A stretch of 64,000 bases of DNA from Sunxiuqinia sp965230765. GTDB lineage: Bacteria; Bacteroidota; Bacteroidia; Bacteroidales; Prolixibacteraceae. The stretch covers positions 372,001 to 436,000 of the forward strand of contig CBDDLR010000001.1 in NCBI GenBank assembly GCA_965230765.1, written 5' to 3'. Both the position numbers and the translations under genes were made by a program. Under the pieces are notes generated by a model. That model was not told where the DNA came from, searched no databases, and saw nothing but the letters and a program-made list of their open reading frames with translations. This document shows, piece by piece, positions 59,711 through 64,000 of the stretch. Position 1 is the first letter of the stretch, and each line of letters starts with the position of its first letter.

Positions 59711-60172
59711 ATGATTAGCAAAGATAAAATCGTTGAATTAGTAGAAGAACAGCTTACCGATGAACAGTTCATTGTAAGCATCGATGTTAGTTCTACAAAT
59801 CATATTTCAGTAACCTTGGATAGTTTTTCAGGATTGACCATCAAAAACTGCATGGAATTTAGCAGGCATATTGAAGGCAACCTGGATCGTGAAACGGAAG
59901 ATTTTGAGTTGCAGGTTTCATCTGCCGGGCTTGGTGAACCATTTAAGATCCACAAGCAATTCCTAAAAAACAAGGGAAAAGATGTTGAGGTGGTAATGGC
60001 TGATGGAATAAAACTAGAAGGGACTCTTAAAGAAGTAGATGAAGATGGATTTGAACTTGAGACCAGAAAAAGGGAAAAAGTAGAAGGACATAAGAAAAAA
60101 CAACTTATTGTCCGGGTTCATCGTATAGAGTTTGATAAAGCGAAAACAGTAAAAAACATTATAAAATTTTAA
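59711..60172 (+). CDS. rimP: Ribosome maturation factor RimP
   Basis: The 153-aa protein assists 30S subunit maturation. The N-terminal alpha/beta domain has the INHVTLD-like SSTNHISVTLDSFSGLTIKNC, then EFSRHIEGNLDRETEDFELQVSSAGLGEPFK, in parts IEGNLDRE and ELQVSSAGLGEPF, the RimP signature. The C-terminal SH3-like barrel contains KGKDVEVVMADGIKLEGTLKEV. It lies 12 bp before nusA, with the usual rimP-nusA-infB order. Confidence 0.95.
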   Translation: MISKDKIVELVEEQLTDEQFIVSIDVSSTNHISVTLDSFSGLTIKNCMEFSRHIEGNLDRETEDFELQVSSAGLGEPFKIHKQFLKNKGKDVEVVMADGIKLEGTLKEVDEDGFELETRKREKVEGHKKKQLIVRVHRIEFDKAKTVKNIIKF

Positions 60173-60184
60173 AAGCGGGGAAAG

Positions 60185-61420
60185 ATGGATACAATTAATC
60201 TTATCGATACCTTTTCGGAATTTAAGGAACTGAAGAACATTGACCGGGTGACCATGATGAGTGTGCTCGAAGATGTATTTCGTAATGTTCTTCAGAAAAA
60301 CTATGGAACTGATGAGAACTTTGATATAATCATCAATATAGATAAAGGTGACTTTGAGATTTGGAGAAACCGTGAAGTTGTTGAAGACAGTGAAATTGAA
60401 GATCCAAATACACAGATAACACTTAAAGAAGCAAAAAAAATAGACGATGATTACGAAGTGGGTGAAGAAGTAACCGACGAGGTTAAATTGGAACACTTTG
60501 GAAGAAGGGCTATCTTAAACTTACGTCAGAATTTGGCGAGCCGTATACTTGAACTTGAAAAAGACTATGTGTACGGAAAATATAAGGATAAGATTGGTGA
60601 CATTGTAACGGGTGAAGTCTATCAGGTATGGAAAAAAGAAATTCTGATTTTGGATGATGAAGGCAACGAATTGATCCTACCCAAAACGGAACAAATTCCA
60701 ACCGATTATTTCCGCAAAGGGGATAATCTTAGAGCGGTGGTATATAAAGTTGAACTACGTAACAATAATCCATTAATTATTCTTTCACGAACTTCACCTG
60801 TTTTCCTTGAGCGATTGTTCGAGCTGGAAGTTCCTGAAATCTTTGATGGTTTGATTACGATTAAGAAGATTGTACGTGTTCCAGGCGAAAGAGCAAAAGT
60901 TGCTGTTGAATCGTACGACGAACGTGTTGATCCGGTTGGAGCTTGTGTGGGTATGAAAGGTTCTCGTATTCACGGTATTGTTCGTGAGCTGCGCAATGAA
61001 AACATTGACGTGATCAATTTCTCTGCTAACGTTCAGTTGTTCATTCAACGTGCACTGAACCCTGCAAAAATCACTTCAACAAAAATACACGAAGAAGAGA
61101 AAAAAGCAGATGTTTACCTTAAACCAGACGAAGTATCACTGGCCATTGGTAAAGGTGGGTTGAACATTAAGCTTGCCAGTCAGCTAACTGGCTATGAAAT
61201 TGATGTTTACAGAGAAATGGCAGAAGACAACGAGGACGTGAACCTGGACGAGTTTGCTGATGAAATTGAAAGCTGGGTTCTGGATGAACTAAAAGCAATT
61301 GGATGTGATACCGCAAAAAATGTGTTATCCATTCCCAGAAATGATTTGATAAAAAGAACTGATCTTGAGGAAGAAACGATTGACGATGTTCTAAAAATCC
61401 TTCGCTCAGAGTTTGAATAG
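60185..61420 (+). CDS. nusA: Transcription termination/antitermination factor NusA
   Basis: The 411-aa RNA-polymerase-binding factor has an N-terminal domain (about 1-125: VLEDVFRNVLQKNYG, then LRQNLASRILELEKDYVY), an S1 domain (about 135-200: GDIVTGEVYQVWKKEILILD), KH1 (RVDPVGACVGMKGSRIHGIV) and KH2 (DEVSLAIGKGGLNIKLASQ). The C-terminal acidic repeats of E. coli NusA are absent, as in other Bacteroidota. It is 12 bp after rimP and about 106 bp before infB, without a terminator, and is probably co-transcribed. Confidence 0.96.
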   Translation: MDTINLIDTFSEFKELKNIDRVTMMSVLEDVFRNVLQKNYGTDENFDIIINIDKGDFEIWRNREVVEDSEIEDPNTQITLKEAKKIDDDYEVGEEVTDEVKLEHFGRRAILNLRQNLASRILELEKDYVYGKYKDKIGDIVTGEVYQVWKKEILILDDEGNELILPKTEQIPTDYFRKGDNLRAVVYKVELRNNNPLIILSRTSPVFLERLFELEVPEIFDGLITIKKIVRVPGERAKVAVESYDERVDPVGACVGMKGSRIHGIVRELRNENIDVINFSANVQLFIQRALNPAKITSTKIHEEEKKADVYLKPDEVSLAIGKGGLNIKLASQLTGYEIDVYREMAEDNEDVNLDEFADEIESWVLDELKAIGCDTAKNVLSIPRNDLIKRTDLEEETIDDVLKILRSEFE

Positions 61421-61526
61421 TATCAAATTATTTTTTGAGCGATATTTTGGGTTTTTAATAAAATTGAATTTAAAATTGCAAAGAATTTCTTGAGCAGTAT
61501 TATAAAGAAAAAAACAGACTGAATAT

Positions 61527-64000
61527 ATGACAATTGGCGGAAAAAGCGCAAGATTAAGCAAAGTAGCAAGAGAATTCAATGTGGGGATATCAACCATTGT
61601 TGATTTTCTGCATAAAAAAGGCTTCGACGTTGATACCAACCCGAACACCAAGATTACTCCGGAAGCTTATCAGTTGCTTGAACAGGAATATAAAAGTGAT
61701 ATCTCGCTCAAGAAAGAGTCGGAAAAAATCAACTTGCACCATCACCGGGGCAAAAAAGAAGTGGTTTCGATTGGAGAAGAACCTCAACAAGAAACAGAAG
61801 TTGTTCCAGAACCAGAAACTGCCCCAAGCGCTCCAAAAGCAGCTGAAGCTGAGCCTGTGCAAAAACCCGAACCAAAGCCAGAACCGAAACCTGAGCCTAA
61901 GGTGGAAAAAGCAAAACCTAAAGTACTTGGCAAAATCGATTTGAACGATTTAAAACCAAAGAAAAAAGCTGAGCCAATAAAAGAGAAGGTAGAAGAAAAA
62001 CCTGCGGAGAAGCCTGTTGAGAAGCCAGTTGAGAAGTCAGTTGAAAAGCCTGTTAAAAAAGAAACGGCACCAAAAGAGCCAGAGGCAGCAGTTGAGAAGC
62101 CAGCTGCAAAACAGGAACAAAAGCCAGAAGAACATCAAACTGATGTTCCAAAAGTTGATGAAGTTAAGGTCGTGGGTAAAATTGATTTATCGACGATTAA
62201 TCAGAAAACACGCCCTGCCAAAAAAACACGCAAACAAAAAGAAGAAGAAAGACAAGAGAGAAATAAGCAAAAACAAGCGGATAAAGCAGGCCCTAAAAAA
62301 GATTCAAAAGGAGAAGTTCAAACCAAAGTTAACAAACTATCCGGGCCAACAGTTGTTGGAAAAATTGACCTTCCAAAAAATAAACCTGTTGCCTCATCTT
62401 CAGATGATTCATCTCAAAACCAAAAGAAGAAACGCCGCCGTATCCAGACCGAGACCAAAGGCCGCGTGAATGTTGGGAACAAACAAGGAGGAAGGCCACA
62501 GGGTCAACAACATCCAGGAAAAGGCAAAAAGCGTGTCATTAAAAAAGAGGTTAGCGAGGAGGATGTACAAAAGCAAATTAAGGACACTCTTGCACGTCTA
62601 ACTTCCGGGAAACAAAAATCCAAAGGAGCAAAATACCGCCGTGACAAACGTCAGGCAGCAAGTGAAAAGGCAGCAGCTGAAATCGAGAAGCAATCGGCTG
62701 AAAAGAATGTATTGAAAGTAACCGAATTTGTATCGGTTGCTGAATTAGCAACAATGATGAATGTGAGTGTAAATCAGATCATTTCATCTTGTATGACACT
62801 TGGATTATTTGTGTCCATTAATCAACGATTGGATGCCGAAACCATGTCAATCGTTGCTGAAGAATTTGGCTACGAAGTAGAATTTGTAAGTGCTGATATC
62901 CTTGAAGCAATTGAAGAGGATGATGAAGAACCGGATGAAGTACATCAACGCGCACCAATTGTAACTGTAATGGGGCACGTTGACCACGGTAAAACTTCAT
63001 TGCTTGACTACATTCGCGACACCAACGTCATTGCGGGTGAGGCTGGTGGAATTACACAGCACATTGGAGCGTATCACGTAAGCCTTGAAGATGGCAGAAT
63101 GATTACATTCCTTGATACTCCTGGTCACGAAGCGTTTACTGCGATGCGTGCAAGGGGAGCACAGGTAACCGATATCGCTATTATTATTGTTGCGGCTGAC
63201 GATGATATCATGCCGCAGACAAAAGAGGCCATCAACCATGCCCAGGCGGCAGGTGTGCCTATTGTATTTGCAATCAACAAAATTGATAAGCCAGGTGCAA
63301 ACCCTGAAAAAATCAAGGAAGGCCTTGCCAACCTGAATTATTTGGTTGAAGAATGGGGTGGGAAATACCAGAGTCAGGATATTTCTGCGAAAAACGGAAC
63401 AAACATTACAGAGCTTCTGGAAAAAGTGCTTCTTGAGGCAGAACTTCTGGAACTAAAAGGAAATAAAGAGAAAAAAGCGACAGGTACAATTGTTGAATCG
63501 TCACTTGACCGTGGTCGTGGATATGTAGCAACAATGCTTGTGCAAAACGGCACGCTTCGTCAGGGGGACATTGTGCTGGCAGGTCAGTATTATGGCCACG
63601 TAAAAGCTATGTTCAACGAGCGTAACCAACGTATCGAAGAAGCAGGTCCATCTGAGCCAGTGATTATCCTGGGTCTTGATGGTGCACCACAAGCAGGTGA
63701 CAAATTTATTGTCTTTGACAATGAGCGTGATGCAAGACAAATTGCCAACAAACGCGAACAGCTTGCACGTGAGCAAGGACTGCGCACTCAAAAACATATT
63801 ACACTGGATGAAATTGGTCGTCGTATTGCTATTGGTAACTTCCAGGAATTGAACCTGATTGTGAAAGGTGATGTGGACGGTTCAATTGAAGCACTTTCTG
63901 ATTCATTGATCAAACTTTCAACCGAAGAAATTCAAATCAATGTAATCCACAAAGCGGTAGGTGCAATTTCTGAATCTGATATCATGCTGGCAACAGCTTC
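61527..64000 (+). CDS. infB: Translation initiation factor IF-2 (3' end outside window)
   Basis: The ATG at 61527 opens a frame to the window end (about 824 codons seen). It has the N-terminal IF2N domain (GGKSARLSKVAREFNVGIST), a long Lys/Pro/Glu-rich linker (about 80-350) with three copies of a VxGKIDL motif, a second IF2N-like piece (FVSVAELATMMNVSVNQII), and the G domain: G1 GHVDHGKTS, G2 GGITQHIG, G3 DTPGHEAF, G4 NKID. Domain II follows (GTIVESSLDRGRGYVATML) and the sequence continues into domain III. IF2 delivers initiator tRNA to the 30S subunit. The C-terminal end is not in the window. Confidence 0.97.
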   Translation, partial: MTIGGKSARLSKVAREFNVGISTIVDFLHKKGFDVDTNPNTKITPEAYQLLEQEYKSDISLKKESEKINLHHHRGKKEVVSIGEEPQQETEVVPEPETAPSAPKAAEAEPVQKPEPKPEPKPEPKVEKAKPKVLGKIDLNDLKPKKKAEPIKEKVEEKPAEKPVEKPVEKSVEKPVKKETAPKEPEAAVEKPAAKQEQKPEEHQTDVPKVDEVKVVGKIDLSTINQKTRPAKKTRKQKEEERQERNKQKQADKAGPKKDSKGEVQTKVNKLSGPTVVGKIDLPKNKPVASSSDDSSQNQKKKRRRIQTETKGRVNVGNKQGGRPQGQQHPGKGKKRVIKKEVSEEDVQKQIKDTLARLTSGKQKSKGAKYRRDKRQAASEKAAAEIEKQSAEKNVLKVTEFVSVAELATMMNVSVNQIISSCMTLGLFVSINQRLDAETMSIVAEEFGYEVEFVSADILEAIEEDDEEPDEVHQRAPIVTVMGHVDHGKTSLLDYIRDTNVIAGEAGGITQHIGAYHVSLEDGRMITFLDTPGHEAFTAMRARGAQVTDIAIIIVAADDDIMPQTKEAINHAQAAGVPIVFAINKIDKPGANPEKIKEGLANLNYLVEEWGGKYQSQDISAKNGTNITELLEKVLLEAELLELKGNKEKKATGTIVESSLDRGRGYVATMLVQNGTLRQGDIVLAGQYYGHVKAMFNERNQRIEEAGPSEPVIILGLDGAPQAGDKFIVFDNERDARQIANKREQLAREQGLRTQKHITLDEIGRRIAIGNFQELNLIVKGDVDGSIEALSDSLIKLSTEEIQINVIHKAVGAISESDIMLATA

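Noticed and set aside
61579..62469. Plus-strand frames with Lys/Gln-rich peptides (61579-61944 and 62017-62469)
   Set aside because: Shadow frames of the low-complexity infB linker, which is itself coding in another frame.

Overview
The window looks like a chromosomal segment of a Bacteroidota bacterium, most likely a marine or sediment member near Marinilabiliales/Prolixibacteraceae. The family placement is inference; the phylum is well supported. The evidence is a fused lpxC-fabZ gene, TTG-N19/20-TAnnTTTG promoters, the GH57/GT4/debranching glycogen cluster, a GSCFA protein, short 411-aa NusA, many signal-peptide lipoproteins, low G+C and almost no Shine-Dalgarno sequences. Rubrerythrin and the SUF system fit an anaerobe or microaerophile. 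No rRNA, tRNA, CRISPR array or phage was found.

Layout. 1-4.5 kb is an accessory strip: the 3' part of a UvrD/PcrA-like helicase, a DUF6794-like secreted protein, an ABM-like small protein, a long imperfect palindrome with attC-like architecture, and an HSL-type hydrolase. 4.5-6.8 kb holds an AraC regulator and a small redox operon (AhpD-like protein, membrane protein, thioredoxin) closed by a 16-bp perfect hairpin. 6.8-17.6 kb holds a secreted BNR-repeat protein, a GNAT enzyme, an orphan NifA-like sigma-54 activator, polyprenol-phosphate mannosyltransferase, dihydroorotase, a BrnT/BrnA toxin-antitoxin pair, a coiled-coil lipoprotein, and an acyl-CoA ligase with an XRE-cupin regulator. 17.8-28.3 kb is an alpha-glucan (glycogen) operon: branching enzyme, GSCFA protein, debranching enzyme, GT4 synthase, GH57 amylase, phosphorylase. 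28.4-37.2 kb holds a YdeI-like protein, QueG, CstA and a sulfatase/unknown lipoprotein/FAD-oxidoreductase operon. A divergent gene there encodes a membrane-spanning protein with an HTH-like N-terminus.

38.7-53.7 kb is the most interesting part. The SUF iron-sulfur genes occur in the order sufB-C-D-S-E-T on the minus strand, but three separate blocks interrupt them. These are a four-helix-bundle (IVP/S23) gene flanked by imperfect inverted repeats, a REP-associated tyrosine transposase bracketed by palindromes, and a roughly 7-kb block. That block carries rubrerythrin and a tightly coupled four-gene operon: transglutaminase-like/multi-TM protein, ATP-grasp peptide ligase, TPR protein, outer-membrane beta-barrel. 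This operon is my best candidate for a poorly described system.

53.8-64 kb is housekeeping: thiL, then lpxA, lpxC-fabZ, lpxD and an HD phosphohydrolase on the minus strand, then rimP-nusA-infB on the plus strand behind a well-formed promoter and a leader hairpin. infB runs off the window end.
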